Shown: positions 50,551 through 60,563, counted from the first letter of the stretch. The stretch is DNA of 64,000 nucleotides from Candidozyma auris (GCF_003013715.1 NC_072814.1:1054001-1118000); one strand, 5' to 3'. Notes: generated from the sequence alone by a model not told the origin. Numbers and translations: made by a program.

Positions 50551-50557
50551 TATAAAT
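50551..50557 (+). promoter_or_regulatory. TATA box of the Cu-only SOD gene
   Basis: TATAAAT about 75 bp upstream of the ATG at 50627. Confidence 0.55.
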
Positions 50558-50626
50558 GGAGACGAAATCCTCTTATTTCGAAATTTTGCTTCATCGTTTG
50601 CTTCATCTTTTGCAACTCGGACCGCC

Positions 50627-51214
50627 ATGATTTGGAAACCCTTCACTTTCGCTGCGCTCTTTTCGGCCGCTGCCGTCGCTGACCCTGCGCCAGAGTCCCA
50701 CGACTCCCCCACGGACGTTTCCTACAGAGCCACCTTCACCAAGGGCGTAGACGGCTACGTCAACTTCTCGTCGAAAAACGGCTCCGTCATTGTCGATGTG
50801 GACATCTCGGGCTTGCCCAACTACGGCGGTCCTTTCATGTACCACATTCACGAAAAGCAGGTTCCTTCGGACGGCAACTGTACGGGAACCAAGGCCCACT
50901 TCAACCCTTACCACGGCTACGAAAAGGCCCCCACGCCTGCTGAGTTGGAGGTGGGCGATCTTTCGGGCAGACACGGCGAGATCCAAGCCCAGCTGTTCCA
51001 GACCTCGTACATTGACCCTTACCTCTCGTTGAACCCAGACAACAAGGCTTTCTTTGCCAACTTGTCTGTGGTGGTGCACCTTCACAACACTTCGAGAATT
51101 GCTTGTGCCAACATCACCAAGGAGTACACTGTTCCTCCAGTGGAGGGTGGTGCCAGCGGCAAGACTCTTGCGGCCGGTGCTGTTGCCTTGGCTGCTGGCG
51201 CCTTGCTCATCTGA
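50627..51214 (+). CDS. GPI-anchored Cu-only superoxide dismutase (Sod4/5/6-type)
   Basis: The frame is open from 50510, but the ATG at 50627 starts a clear signal peptide (MIWKPFTFAALFSAAAVADP), giving 195 codons. The SOD beta-barrel shows HIHEK (copper His pair), a disulphide Cys in GNCTGTKAHFNPY with the bridging-position His, and VVHLHNTSRIACANI carrying the last copper His, active-site Arg and second disulphide Cys. The electrostatic loop and zinc-site residues of Cu/Zn SODs are absent, as in Candida Sod5. The C-terminus (GGASGKTLAAGAVALAAGALLI region) has a small-residue omega site plus hydrophobic tail, so it is a GPI wall protein. Extracellular Cu-only SODs of fungi detoxify superoxide, including that from host phagocytes. 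Confidence 0.88.
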   Translation: MIWKPFTFAALFSAAAVADPAPESHDSPTDVSYRATFTKGVDGYVNFSSKNGSVIVDVDISGLPNYGGPFMYHIHEKQVPSDGNCTGTKAHFNPYHGYEKAPTPAELEVGDLSGRHGEIQAQLFQTSYIDPYLSLNPDNKAFFANLSVVVHLHNTSRIACANITKEYTVPPVEGGASGKTLAAGAVALAAGALLI

Positions 51215-51309
51215 GCTTCCGAAGCTTTATAGTAAAATCGATATAATTGACACTTAATTTTCCACGTATGAGTTTTCGGTATCTAGAGGTGTAGTTCCTA
51301 GGTGTGTGC

Positions 51310-51322
51310 GTTTGCAGCCATC
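51310..51322 (+). promoter_or_regulatory. Recurrent element copy (TGCAG variant)
   Basis: GTTTGCAGCCATC, about 100 bp past the SOD stop and 410 bp upstream of the DUF202 gene. Confidence 0.5.
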
Positions 51323-51727
51323 AATGCACACGCTGCATAATGATGCCTGAGACATACCTACTTTGGCTTGAGATACCTCTTCCGAAAGGCATCAGTTGTG
51401 AACTGAGCATCTTGCAAAGTCAGCTGATTGGCCACATTTTTACTTCACGACACTATGACAGTGCAGAGAATTACATCAAACATTTCGCTGAAGGTTGAGG
51501 AATTAACTCCACAATATACGTACTGCTCAGGGAAGGCTTCCTTCCCGTTTACCACAAGCTTTCTCGTATAAACATACCCTGCGTAAGTTACTATCAAAAA
51601 TTGCAAGATCCAGAAAGAAAATATTTAGACAATCTTCTCGATCTCTAAGTGTCACTTACCCAGGTCTCCTGGTTTTGGTGTGCACATTCCCTTCTACTTA
51701 TGCGTTTACCACCCTCTCCATGTTATC

Positions 51728-52199
51728 ATGCAAATCTACTCGCTTCGCTCCAAGAGGCTCAAAAACAAGGACTCGGTGGCCAGAGACAATGTATGTTCGA
51801 GGTGAGCTTTGCCTTTGCCAATACTAACTCCAGCTCGCCAACGAGCGCACCTTTTTGGCCTGGCTCAAAACGTCCATCACTTGTGTATCTATAGGAATAG
51901 CCTTGGCCCAATTGCTACGATTTACTGAGAAAGAGTGCAAAATAAGCATTGGCTCGTATACTGTGATTATAGACTACGGGGATGACACCGCATTGAGGTT
52001 GGGGAAGCCGTTTGCCGTGATTTGCATAGTTCTAGGGATAATTACGCTTCTTTCTGGGTTCGTGAGGTACTACTATGCCGAGAACATGCTAATCACCGGC
52101 CACTATCCTATGTCGAGTGTTTCAGCATTTATACTTGTTGCTACTACTGTGGTGTTTATTGTACTCTATTTAATTCTGTGCGTCAAGATCATTTTCTAA
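51728..52199 (+). CDS. Small DUF202 membrane protein, spliced (43-nt intron 51791-51833)
   Basis: Exon 1 (51728-51790, 21 codons, MQIYSLRSKR...) and exon 2 (51834-52199) give 142 residues. The splice joins VARDN to LANERTFLAWLKTS, rebuilding the DUF202 signature (ARDxLANERTFLAWLRTS). The donor is GTATGT and the branch TACTAAC is 5 nt from the exon (TCCAG), both canonical. Three membrane segments are predicted by eye: about 30-50, 76-97 and 113-138. DUF202 proteins include bacterial YidH and the Vtc1-related subunits of vacuolar polyphosphate polymerase; this one is nearer YidH type and its function is unknown. Its stop overlaps that of the OPT gene by 4 bp. Confidence 0.85.
51791..51833 (+). 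other. Intron in the DUF202 gene
   Basis: GTATGT...ATACTAACTCCAG, 43 nt; restores the ARDNLANERTF motif. Confidence 0.9.
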
Positions 52200-54847
52200 G
52201 GAAACTGGTCTTTTCTCAATCCAATGTACCCTTCAGGAGCGTCAGATGCCTTTAACCACGTGTGGTGCTTATTGGATCCTTCGATGCCCATGTTGCTGAG
52301 ACGATTGCCCCACCAGTCTAGTTCGTCTTTGTTGTACTGGACGGTGAAAAATATTAGCAAGGCGCTGAAAGCCACTCCAGCAGAGAGCGCACTCGTCAAG
52401 ATATAGTTGTATTTCTCCCACCAGATGGTGTACGTCCGTTTGATGCGGTTCATGAAGATAAACGACAAGTAAAGCCCCATGGTGAAGTACAGCAAATTGT
52501 ATGGAGCATAGCTCAAAAACCCGCCAAGTATAATAGTCGGCTGGAACGACCTGGTGATATTTCTGGGGCCAATCTTCTTGAAAAGAGCCATGGGGATCAC
52601 CATTACTGCACCAAGCAAAAAACACCATTTGAGAACGGGGTATATGCCTCCAAAGACTTTCGCTGGCCCAATTTCTCCATATTGAATACTAGAAAAAAAG
52701 TATGTATTAGCACCGGGGCATCTAAGCCTGTTCTTCTGATGTAGCTCGCAAATGTCAGGGATGTTGTCCATCTGCCAATTTGCAATGAAGAGAGCCACAA
52801 ATACACTAAGAAAAGTCAGTATGATCTGCCCACGAAAGATGGCTCTTGGGGGAATTTTTGTGTAGTGAGCGAGCTTTTGATCCGTGATGTAGTTGGATGC
52901 TTGAGAGTCAATGTTGTAGCCATAGGCTTTGAGTGTTATGAGTGCAATTCCGGAATTGGGAATGGCATACCCAACAATGAGTTCCACCAACACGTTTAAA
53001 CCAAAAGTAAAGCCCGTCACGGACGCAATGGCGGTGATGGGTATAAGAAACAAGAAATTGATACCGATGGTGAAGAAAATCCCCCAGACTGGAGTTTCGA
53101 CGGGGTAAAATATAACACATATGAGGGCGAAGCTAACACTCACAATCAATATCGTCACGAACCACCAGCTTGGCACCTCTTTATAATGCGACATCATCTG
53201 ACAGTGGGGGTCAGTCCCAAACCGGCGATAATTCGAGTCATGATCCTTCTGAAAAGCATCCTTTAAAGTGAGCCAGATATTGGCAAAGCTTTGTTTCATC
53301 GAGGACCATTCTGTTACCGTATGATACAAGATTGCAAAAGGGTACATACAGAAGTAGGCACCATAAAGAACCAAGTTGGCTGCAGCAAAATATGGCGGGC
53401 CGTATTCCATATACTTCTTATGGTCAAAGCTTTTGTTTTCATTAAGGATCTTCTTGACGTTGTAAACTTCACCTTTGTTGTTGAAAAGACGATTCGAGTT
53501 AATTGGGAAGTATGATGTCCACTTGTTGTTGGAGTAATACACCATGAGTATAGTGACGAAACCTAGAAGCATCCCAATGTATTGATTGGCATATGTGTAG
53601 AATGGAATAGTCAAGCAGCCAGCCATGTCTATGATGTTCCAGTCTAAGGAAGGAAGTGGGTTGAGACCCAAGCCTTGATTTGTGCCTGTAATGTTAACAA
53701 GGTGGATCAGGTTTGGCAGGAACCACGTTGGCCAGTTGAACGTGGAAAGGGCCTTAAATAAATAGGAAGGAAGCCAGTTGTAGCAAAAGCTGGCCATAAA
53801 TACGACAAAGAAAAAAGAATACCGAGATATCTTCCAGCCATTTATGTTTGTGGGAGGATCCTCGTTCATGAGAGCTCTGTTGAGAGCAATAGTGGGCAAT
53901 AGTGTGGGCCACATTGCTTTTTTCGGGTAAACGCAAACCTTGAGCATCAAGAAGGCGAACGCAAAGCCCAAGAATTGCGTTGATAAAGCAAACATCACCT
54001 GGTACGTCCAGGAGACCCACTCAAGGCCATAGAAGCGATCAAGCTTCATGACGAAGAAGTTGTAAATGGAATAAGGAGTTCCAGCGGAGCACGAGTAGAT
54101 GATGGTGGCCAACATCATTTCTTTATAATTCCACGGCCCTGGGTTTATGTCAAAGTACCTCCCCAAGATCTTAATTTTCTTATTGGGTGCAAATGCCTTC
54201 TCCCAGAGTCTTCCACTGGGCAATAGTAGAAGCTGCACGGTACTGCTGGAAAGCGTTATACTCGGTAGTCTATGAACGAAGAAGTTGTTTATGAGCGATC
54301 CCACAAGAGTCCAAGATAGTCCAATCACATAAACACGAAGCGTCTCTGCCGGAATCGTGTGGTCGTCATATGGATCCACAACTGCTCTTACTTCCGGGTA
54401 CGGAGAGTGGAATGCAACCAAAGCCGCTTCAAGACGCACCTCAAGGGCCCAAGTATCGTAAGTTTTATCCAGAATAGAGCTATCCATCTTAGTTTCCCCA
54501 CTTATATCCAGATCCAGCTGGCTCTTCTTGGGAAGGTGTGCAAGTAACCTCTCTATCAAATGGTAGTCTGCCAGAGGGAAGTTGACATCGCCCGTGTGTT
54601 CCGCCAACGTGTCTCGTAGAATCACTATGGCGTCTTCGATCTTTAAACCTTCGATTTTTTCGATCATAAACTGTGCCAGCCGAGGCAAGTCGTCGAGGGA
54701 CTCATACAGTGTGGGTTGGCCCATACGAGCTAGGATTGTGATGATCTCCTCATGAGAGAGTGAGAAGCCCAAGCTGGACTTAGACTCGTTCCGAGGCTCG
54801 TCGTCTTCTCTCGGGAACTGCTGGAGCTCTATGTACTCTTGAGGCAT
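52196..54847 (-). CDS. Oligopeptide transporter family protein, Opt2-like
   Basis: 883 codons, near S. cerevisiae Opt2 (877). A long soluble, acidic N-terminus (about 1-145) precedes roughly 14-16 membrane segments. OPT landmarks include SPYPEVRAVVDP (about 148-160, the family's entry motif), INPGPWNYKEMMLATI (the NPGPFNxKEH-like block), the SWTYQ and GLNPLPSLDWN segments, and a Trp-rich YIGL tail. OPTs move small peptides, glutathione or metal chelates by proton symport; Opt2 in yeast also affects plasma-membrane lipid asymmetry. Substrate cannot be told from sequence, and CTG-clade yeasts carry several OPT paralogs. Overlaps the DUF202 stop by 4 bp. Confidence 0.87.
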   Translation of the reverse strand: MPQEYIELQQFPREDDEPRNESKSSLGFSLSHEEIITILARMGQPTLYESLDDLPRLAQFMIEKIEGLKIEDAIVILRDTLAEHTGDVNFPLADYHLIERLLAHLPKKSQLDLDISGETKMDSSILDKTYDTWALEVRLEAALVAFHSPYPEVRAVVDPYDDHTIPAETLRVYVIGLSWTLVGSLINNFFVHRLPSITLSSSTVQLLLLPSGRLWEKAFAPNKKIKILGRYFDINPGPWNYKEMMLATIIYSCSAGTPYSIYNFFVMKLDRFYGLEWVSWTYQVMFALSTQFLGFAFAFLMLKVCVYPKKAMWPTLLPTIALNRALMNEDPPTNINGWKISRYSFFFVVFMASFCYNWLPSYLFKALSTFNWPTWFLPNLIHLVNITGTNQGLGLNPLPSLDWNIIDMAGCLTIPFYTYANQYIGMLLGFVTILMVYYSNNKWTSYFPINSNRLFNNKGEVYNVKKILNENKSFDHKKYMEYGPPYFAAANLVLYGAYFCMYPFAILYHTVTEWSSMKQSFANIWLTLKDAFQKDHDSNYRRFGTDPHCQMMSHYKEVPSWWFVTILIVSVSFALICVIFYPVETPVWGIFFTIGINFLFLIPITAIASVTGFTFGLNVLVELIVGYAIPNSGIALITLKAYGYNIDSQASNYITDQKLAHYTKIPPRAIFRGQIILTFLSVFVALFIANWQMDNIPDICELHQKNRLRCPGANTYFFSSIQYGEIGPAKVFGGIYPVLKWCFLLGAVMVIPMALFKKIGPRNITRSFQPTIILGGFLSYAPYNLLYFTMGLYLSFIFMNRIKRTYTIWWEKYNYILTSALSAGVAFSALLIFFTVQYNKDELDWWGNRLSNMGIEGSNKHHTWLKASDAPEGYIGLRKDQFP

Positions 54848-55203
54848 GTAGCTTTCGAAGGATTGCAGTTGATTTTGGCACTTAGTTTCCCCAGTTTTTT
54901 AGTGCGAGCTATCTCTAGCCGAATAAGGTAACAATATCGAATTGTGATAAATAAGAACATTACTCGAGATTTTGATACAAATCAACTTGATTAAATGATC
55001 CATAAGCTGATGGCTAAAATTTTTGGTGAAATTTTTCTTCACAAAGGACAAGAATGAGCCTTCTGTCGAAGGTTCGTACTACATAATTACACATACGACA
55101 AGGCACAAACTTATAGAGCTACAAACGTTACTTTTTTCGACAACACAAATAAATAATCCTGGTGGGCCTGTGATCATAAGAGTGCAAAACCCACTCTCCG
55201 TGC
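54848..55203. other. OPT promoter / acetamidase 3' flank
   Basis: 356 bp, AT-rich; no gene and no copy of the recurrent element seen. Confidence 0.6.
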
Positions 55204-56841
55204 TTACATGGCCTCCCTAAGAATCTTGGCTACCTTCACCACCAAGTCGTCGGTGTTCCTTAATCCCACAGCACAGAGAGACACTGGGGCATTGGCAAAG
55301 GACTCACCAGAGTCGTACTGCTTCCATACAAACTCATCCATCTCGTTTCTGGGCTGATAATCCTTCAATGGAACATCAACCTGAGGATCAACTGTGGTTA
55401 CAGGGAAGGCTATGGCTGGGTAGTCAAGAAGGTTCCACTGAGCAGTATAGCCCCAGTACCTGGATGTCCTTGGTTTGCAAGCTGGACCTGGGAATACCGG
55501 CGCTATAACAGCATCAGGAGCACCTTGGCTCAACCAATGCGCAAGGTACTCCTTACGATACTTGCCCTTCTCGAGGTTCCAGTGCCAGATATCCTTAGGC
55601 TGCAAGGGTTTGACATGCTTGCCGCTAAGAATCCACTCTGTTTGAGGAAGCATTGGCTCGCCCGATTTTTCCATCGTCGATCTCGTGTCAGCGCCTCCAT
55701 CCTCGAAATAGAGAGAAGTGATGATCTCCCACGCCTTCTCGTGCTTGTAGGGTTTGAAGGGAACGACTTCGATGTTGGGAAGCTTCGAGAGCTGGTCAGA
55801 CACCATCTTAAGGGCTCTTGCAATGGGCGGCTGTGGTGCTACCACGCCATCATCGTACAAGATGCCAATCTTGAGCTTCTCCTTCTTATCAGGATTCCAT
55901 GGAAGAGGATACAAGGAAGGGTCGACAAGCCAGGGAGCTGAAGCAGTAATGGTACGCATCACGAGGCACAAGAGGTCCAAAGAACGAGTCATGGGCCCTG
56001 TTACAGAAAGAATCGATTCAGAACCAAGCTGGCACGAGAAGAAGTCGCTGGATGGAAGTCTACCTACAGTAGTCCTGAGCCCATAGATACCATTGAAAGC
56101 ACTGGGACAGCGGATACTGCCACCAATATCGGAGCCAAGCCCAAAAGCAGCAGCGCCAATGCCTTGGATGGCACCTTCACCTCCCGAGGAGCCTCCACAA
56201 GTCAACAGAGAGTTGTATGGGTTCACAGTCCGGCCATGAGTCCAAGATTCACACTCGAGCATCATCAACGACTGTGGGTTAGTGGTACGAACAAACGGAA
56301 CAGCACCAGCAGCAACCAAAATATTGACAATGTCAGCGTCGTAGTCAACGACTCTGTCCAAGAAGCAGAGGGAGCCGTGGGTAACCGCTCTTCCTTTCAC
56401 TGGGATCATCTCCTTCAACGAGAGAGGAAGGCCCATCAATGGCAAGTCCTTTGAGCCCAGATCGAGTTTCTTAGCCAATTGCAAGGCCTCCTCGGGCATG
56501 AATTCGTATACACAGTTGACGAGCTTTGATGCAAACACAGCAGCGTGGAAGTAGGCCGTAAGCACCTCCACACACGAAACCTTTCCCAGCTTGATGTCCT
56601 GAAGAAGAAGATAGGGGTCTTTTTCAGTGATTTCGAGCGACTTTTCCGGCATTTTTTCCCTGAACACCTCAATTGGCACTGTTGCAGGCGACCCGTAGTC
56701 TTCAACGGTCTTTCCTCTAGCCGAGGGAAGCGAGTCGAGCGCCAGCTGAGCCTCCTTGTCGAGAGGGAACAACTCCAAGGTTCTCTTGAGGGACGTGTCG
56801 TAGATGTTAGTTGCTCTTTGAGCCAATTCCTGCCAGGTCAT
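55204..56841 (-). CDS. AMD2: Fungal acetamidase (amidase-signature hydrolase), Amd2-like
   Basis: 545 codons (yeast Amd2 is 549). The amidase-signature triad is complete: Lys143 (SLKEM), the cis-Ser in CGGSSGGEGA (about Ser218) and nucleophile Ser242 in GSDIGGSIR. The N-terminal helical region and late NLLDYPAIAFPVTTVDP block are typical of fungal acetamidases, which release ammonia from simple amides. Codon 212, in NPYNS-CTG-LTCGGSS, is CTG at a position where relatives often have Ser or Thr, agreeing with CTG-Ser reading. Assignment to Amd2 rather than another amidase is by overall resemblance only. Confidence 0.85.
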   Translation of the reverse strand: MTWQELAQRATNIYDTSLKRTLELFPLDKEAQLALDSLPSARGKTVEDYGSPATVPIEVFREKMPEKSLEITEKDPYLLLQDIKLGKVSCVEVLTAYFHAAVFASKLVNCVYEFMPEEALQLAKKLDLGSKDLPLMGLPLSLKEMIPVKGRAVTHGSLCFLDRVVDYDADIVNILVAAGAVPFVRTTNPQSLMMLECESWTHGRTVNPYNSLLTCGGSSGGEGAIQGIGAAAFGLGSDIGGSIRCPSAFNGIYGLRTTVGRLPSSDFFSCQLGSESILSVTGPMTRSLDLLCLVMRTITASAPWLVDPSLYPLPWNPDKKEKLKIGILYDDGVVAPQPPIARALKMVSDQLSKLPNIEVVPFKPYKHEKAWEIITSLYFEDGGADTRSTMEKSGEPMLPQTEWILSGKHVKPLQPKDIWHWNLEKGKYRKEYLAHWLSQGAPDAVIAPVFPGPACKPRTSRYWGYTAQWNLLDYPAIAFPVTTVDPQVDVPLKDYQPRNEMDEFVWKQYDSGESFANAPVSLCAVGLRNTDDLVVKVAKILREAM

Positions 56842-57241
56842 TGTATGTTAGATGGTGTATTTGTTAAAAGGCTCGATGGGCGGATTGCCCTGGTATATAT
56901 ACTTCCCGGCACGGCGGTTATCAGCACAGCGTTGGACCCAATTGGTGACGCACAAGAGGAAAGCGTGAATGAAGAAGTGCAGGGGTTAAAGTGGATTTGT
57001 GGGGGCTTCGGGGTACAGTGTGGAGAGGTATAGAGTAGGGGCTATTAGGGAGAAAAAGGATCGAGCCAGAAGCCAAAAGAGGAGTGCGTGATGGGAGTGG
57101 GTGGTCGAGGAGACGGCAATAATGGGTAGGGATCTTTGTTTGAGCTTGGCGATATTCCCCAGTTTAGAACGATCCTTGGGTGAATCTGGGGGCAGACGAC
57201 GCATTTGATTGGGGAGGTTGTGGGAGGTATATGATCTGCAG

Positions 57242-57256
57242 ATTTTGCAGCCATTT
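57242..57256 (+). promoter_or_regulatory. Recurrent element copy (TGCAG variant)
   Basis: ATTTTGCAGCCATTT, an exact match to the consensus. Confidence 0.6.
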
Positions 57257-57621
57257 CTTGAGGCACATTTGCATCGCACTCAGGGGTGTCAGCGTTATAC
57301 CCTCAATACTACAGGAATGAAGTCAATTTGGAAGCCTTAGCGGAATTCTCCACGAATGATTGATTTCAAATAAGTGTGGTCTAAGATTTTAAGTGCCCTC
57401 CAAGAGGTCCCCTATATCTAGCTGTACGCCGTGACCCTATAGTGTGGGGGTGTACTGAGTACTATGTAGACCAAACAGGAAAGTAGGTGCAAATGATCAT
57501 AGGACTACTGGGATAGGTCCAAGGGAGACAAAGAGGGAATTAGTTATGGTGTTTCCTGAAATTACCGCTTTTACGAGTGGGTGAAACTTTCAACGGTACT
57601 ATTGGCCAGTTGCAGCCCCAC

Positions 57622-57636
57622 AAATGGCTGCGAAAT
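57622..57636 (-). promoter_or_regulatory. Recurrent element copy (CGCAG variant)
   Basis: Minus strand ATTTCGCAGCCATTT, an exact match to the consensus. Confidence 0.6.
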
Positions 57637-57840
57637 GCACGAATTGAGCATGTGGTGAAATTAGAGACAAGGTCTTGGGCAAGTGGAATGGAATTAGCAG
57701 GAAAGTGATTGAATGAAGGATTGAGCAGACTTAGATTGCCGACGATACGACGCAGTTGCCTAGTTAGTGTTCCGAATGAGCTAGTGATGCAGTTGTAATA
57801 AGAGACAAATCTTGTATATTGAAGCTCTCGAATACCAGTG

Positions 57841-57907
57841 ATTTACGAATTTCTCTTGATACGATGGATTTGTGGAGTACCAATCATTTGCGAATACTCT
57901 TGATACG
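57841..57907. repeat. Imperfect direct repeat
   Basis: ATTTACGAATTTCTCTTGATACG (57841-57863) and ATTTGCGAATACTCTTGATACG (57886-57907), 45 bp apart. Confidence 0.75.
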
Positions 57908-58160
57908 TTAAACTACTTGAATTTCAAACTTTCATGTTTACTTTCAATACATTGATTCTGGAGGGTCCGCAACACATTTCAGAATGCGTTAAACGGTTCA
58001 GAGATTTGTTTGTGAGTCAAAAACGATAATCATGTTCATGATCTCGATTTCTTCAGCAGTATAATCTTGATACATGGATGAAACTTAAGAATGTGCGTTG
58101 GATGTGTAAGAGTATAGAGTTTCTGTACATCTAGCCTCGTGTATGCTCGCACTACACTAC

Positions 58161-58175
58161 ATTTTGCAACCATTT
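58161..58175 (+). promoter_or_regulatory. Recurrent element copy (TGCAA variant)
   Basis: ATTTTGCAACCATTT, about 205 bp upstream of NUC1. Confidence 0.6.
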
Positions 58176-58379
58176 GCACAAAACACCTGATTCCATCAAT
58201 AAACCCTCAAAACCTAAAAAAATATTCCAAACTTCATACCCACACTCAATCAAGATAATGAAATATACAATACCTATTCGTGATATCACCCACTACTGAT
58301 TTCTCTTCATCAGGTCCTCCATCACCAGTTCCTACTTGTTCGCGCATCTCATCGAAATCTACTACCTAGAGCTTCTTAC

Positions 58380-59354
58380 ATGTCCAAGTTCCTCCCCCAT
58401 ACCATTGGCCTCGGGGCGTTTGGCATGGCCTCATTTTTCTGGGGCCGTTCAAGCCAGCCCGCTCCAACCCAGTCAGACAAAGATGTGCCCTCGAAAACCA
58501 GCCCCAACTTGCCTGTTCCCGTGGGATCTCCTGGCCAAATCGCCCTGGCAGTGGTATCGCCAGAGGGCTTCTACAAGTACGGGTTTCCTGGGCCCGTGCA
58601 CGATTTGGCCAAACACGACGAATTCATCTCGTGCTACGATAGACAAACAAGAAACCCCTACTGGATCTTGGAGCATCTCACCAAGGAGTCCATCTCCAGA
58701 GCAGACGGTGTAGACCGGAAGAAGTCAGTTTTCAAAGAAGACGAGAGCATTCCGCTCAAGTTCCGTGCTAGGCTCCGAGACTACTTCCGCTCAGGGTACG
58801 ACCGAGGCCACCAGGCGCCCGCTGCCGATGCCAAGTTCCTGCAACAAGCCATGGACGATACGTTTTTGCTCACCAACATTAGCCCTCAGGTTGGCGACGG
58901 CTTTAACCGTGACTACTGGGCGCACGTGGAAGACTTTGTACGTAGACTAACTGCTCGGTACGATAGCGTTCGGGTAATGACGGGCCCATTGTACTTGCCC
59001 AAGAAGTGCAGCGATGATAAGTACCGAGTCACGTACGAGGTGATTGGGTCGCCTCCAAACATCGCTGTGCCCACGCATTTCTTCAAGCTTGTGGTTGGAG
59101 AAAACAACGGCAGCGACAAAGTGTCTGTAGGGGCGTTTGTGTTGCCCAACGAGCCTATAGCCAACGAGCAGCCGTTGACGGCGTTCCAGGTGCCCGTGGA
59201 GGCGCTTGAGCGAAGCACGGGGCTCGAGTTGTTGCACCGGGTGCCATACTACAACAAGAAGGACTTGTGCAAGGAAGTCAAGTGTGAGATTGTCGTGAGG
59301 GAGTTTCCCAAGCAGGTGTCCAATGTGATGGCGCTTCCAGCTCCAGGTAAGTAA
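58380..59354 (+). CDS. NUC1: Nuc1, mitochondrial endonuclease G
   Basis: 324 codons (yeast Nuc1 is 329). A short hydrophobic N-terminal anchor (about 5-25) precedes the DNA/RNA non-specific endonuclease domain; the catalytic motif DRGHQAPAADAK has its general-base His at residue 144, followed by LTNISPQVGDGFNRDYW with the Mg-binding Asn region. Nuc1 is an inner-membrane sugar-nonspecific nuclease with roles in mitochondrial DNA degradation, recombination and yeast apoptosis-like death. The ATG is the first in frame. Confidence 0.94.
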   Translation: MSKFLPHTIGLGAFGMASFFWGRSSQPAPTQSDKDVPSKTSPNLPVPVGSPGQIALAVVSPEGFYKYGFPGPVHDLAKHDEFISCYDRQTRNPYWILEHLTKESISRADGVDRKKSVFKEDESIPLKFRARLRDYFRSGYDRGHQAPAADAKFLQQAMDDTFLLTNISPQVGDGFNRDYWAHVEDFVRRLTARYDSVRVMTGPLYLPKKCSDDKYRVTYEVIGSPPNIAVPTHFFKLVVGENNGSDKVSVGAFVLPNEPIANEQPLTAFQVPVEALERSTGLELLHRVPYYNKKDLCKEVKCEIVVREFPKQVSNVMALPAPGK

Positions 59355-59568
59355 CGGAACCAGTAAGGGGAGTTAGATAGCATAAGAAAAGAGAGTCATA
59401 TGGAGAGATGTAGAGGCTGCGATTGCAAAAAACTAGGCAATTGGCGCAAAGTTAGCACGGTGTAAATGTAGGGAGCAAAGCAAATGTAGGTGGTGCATTT
59501 CATTCAGCACCAAGACTCAGACTGGGCACAAATCTCATGTCAATCGGTCCAGAAGCCGAATTGCAGCT

Positions 59569-59619
59569 GAAGAAATCAAAGCCAAATCGAGGACAAAGAA
59601 ATCAGTGCCAAATTGCAGT
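59569..59619. repeat. Imperfect 26-bp tandem duplication
   Basis: Two units sharing AAGAAATCA..GCCAAAT (59569-59593 and 59595-59619). Confidence 0.7.
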
Positions 59620-60422
59620 GCCCAGGTGCGAAAAATGTGTATACCCACCATGGCCCAAGCAGCGCGAAGAGCCAGGCAGAGGAAGTAAGGAGAATAGAAC
59701 GAGGATGGACTAAAGAGGATGGAAGAAGCAAATCCTCAGAAATGAAAAAGATGCAAGAGGCAAATACTTACACAAAAAGAAAAAAAAGAGAAAACTCGAT
59801 TTTTTTGTGGTCTTTGATTGGTCCAGCTCAATTACGCCAGCGTTGAGACACGCAGTGGACCCTTGGGGCAGGCAGGCGGCAGGCGTGTTTTTGGGGCCCG
59901 AGTAAGGCATTCTTTTTTGAGCCCCGGCGCAGACCAACAAAAAGGCGCCAGGGCGGCGAGGAAGATAAAAAGAAAAGAAAAAATTTGTGGGAAGATCTGA
60001 GTGAAGTAAATTTGAGGACCAAAAAAAAAAAAATAAAACACGAGAGAGAAGGGTTTCAAATCATCGAAGAAAGATTGCAACAATGGGAGTAGTCTGAAAA
60101 TCGTAGAGTGCGTTGGCCTGCGCCAGCGAATATGGGCCAGTGTGGGCCGGAGCAGTAAGCATTGAATTTGAAGAAAACACCACCACCTAAGAAAATAAAA
60201 GATGAAGAAAGAGAAAAAAAAAAAAAATTTAAAAGCAAAACAAGGAATGATAAGATACGACTAGATTTCATTGTGGCTTGATAAGATTATTGTATACTTT
60301 GTGGCCTTGAAGTATCGTTGGCGAACGGGCGAACTGGGTGCAAAATGTCTGCGTGTGGGTAGCTTGCAGAGAGGCACACACAAAAGCAATGAAAGTTGTG
60401 AATCTCAAAATTATCACCGTAA

Positions 60423-60563
60423 CACGTGACTCACAAAGGGCTCCAAGGGCCAGGATCACTTCAATACATGGTGCCTGTTTCCTCTACATCTATTATCTCT
60501 CTAGACTGAAGGCTCAATTCCGCACCGACCTAACAGAAACGCTTCAACGCATCTCATCACGTG
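60423..60563. promoter_or_regulatory. Two E-boxes, one fused to a Gcn4-type site
   Basis: CACGTG at 60423-60428 overlaps TGACTCA (60427-60433); a second CACGTG lies at 60558-60563, 400-540 bp upstream of the gene at 60966. Confidence 0.5.

Larger units (their letters stand above)
48607..50626. other. 2.0-kb divergent region TGL1/SOD
   Basis: No gene recognised. Holds CACGTG (48928-48933), a strict recurrent element (49066-49079) and a TATA box (50551-50557) for the superoxide dismutase gene. A long upstream region is usual for regulated cell-surface genes. Confidence 0.6.
56842..58379. other. 1.5-kb divergent region AMD2/NUC1
   Basis: Holds three strict recurrent elements (57242-57256, 57622-57636, 58161-58175), the highest count in any gap, and an imperfect 22-23 bp direct repeat (57841-57907). 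ORFs here (e.g. 57045-57266 minus) have no domains. Confidence 0.65.

Noticed and set aside
57045..57266. 73-codon minus ORF containing MAAKSADH
   Set aside because: No domain, overlapping alternatives in another frame; the Met lies in a recurrent element.
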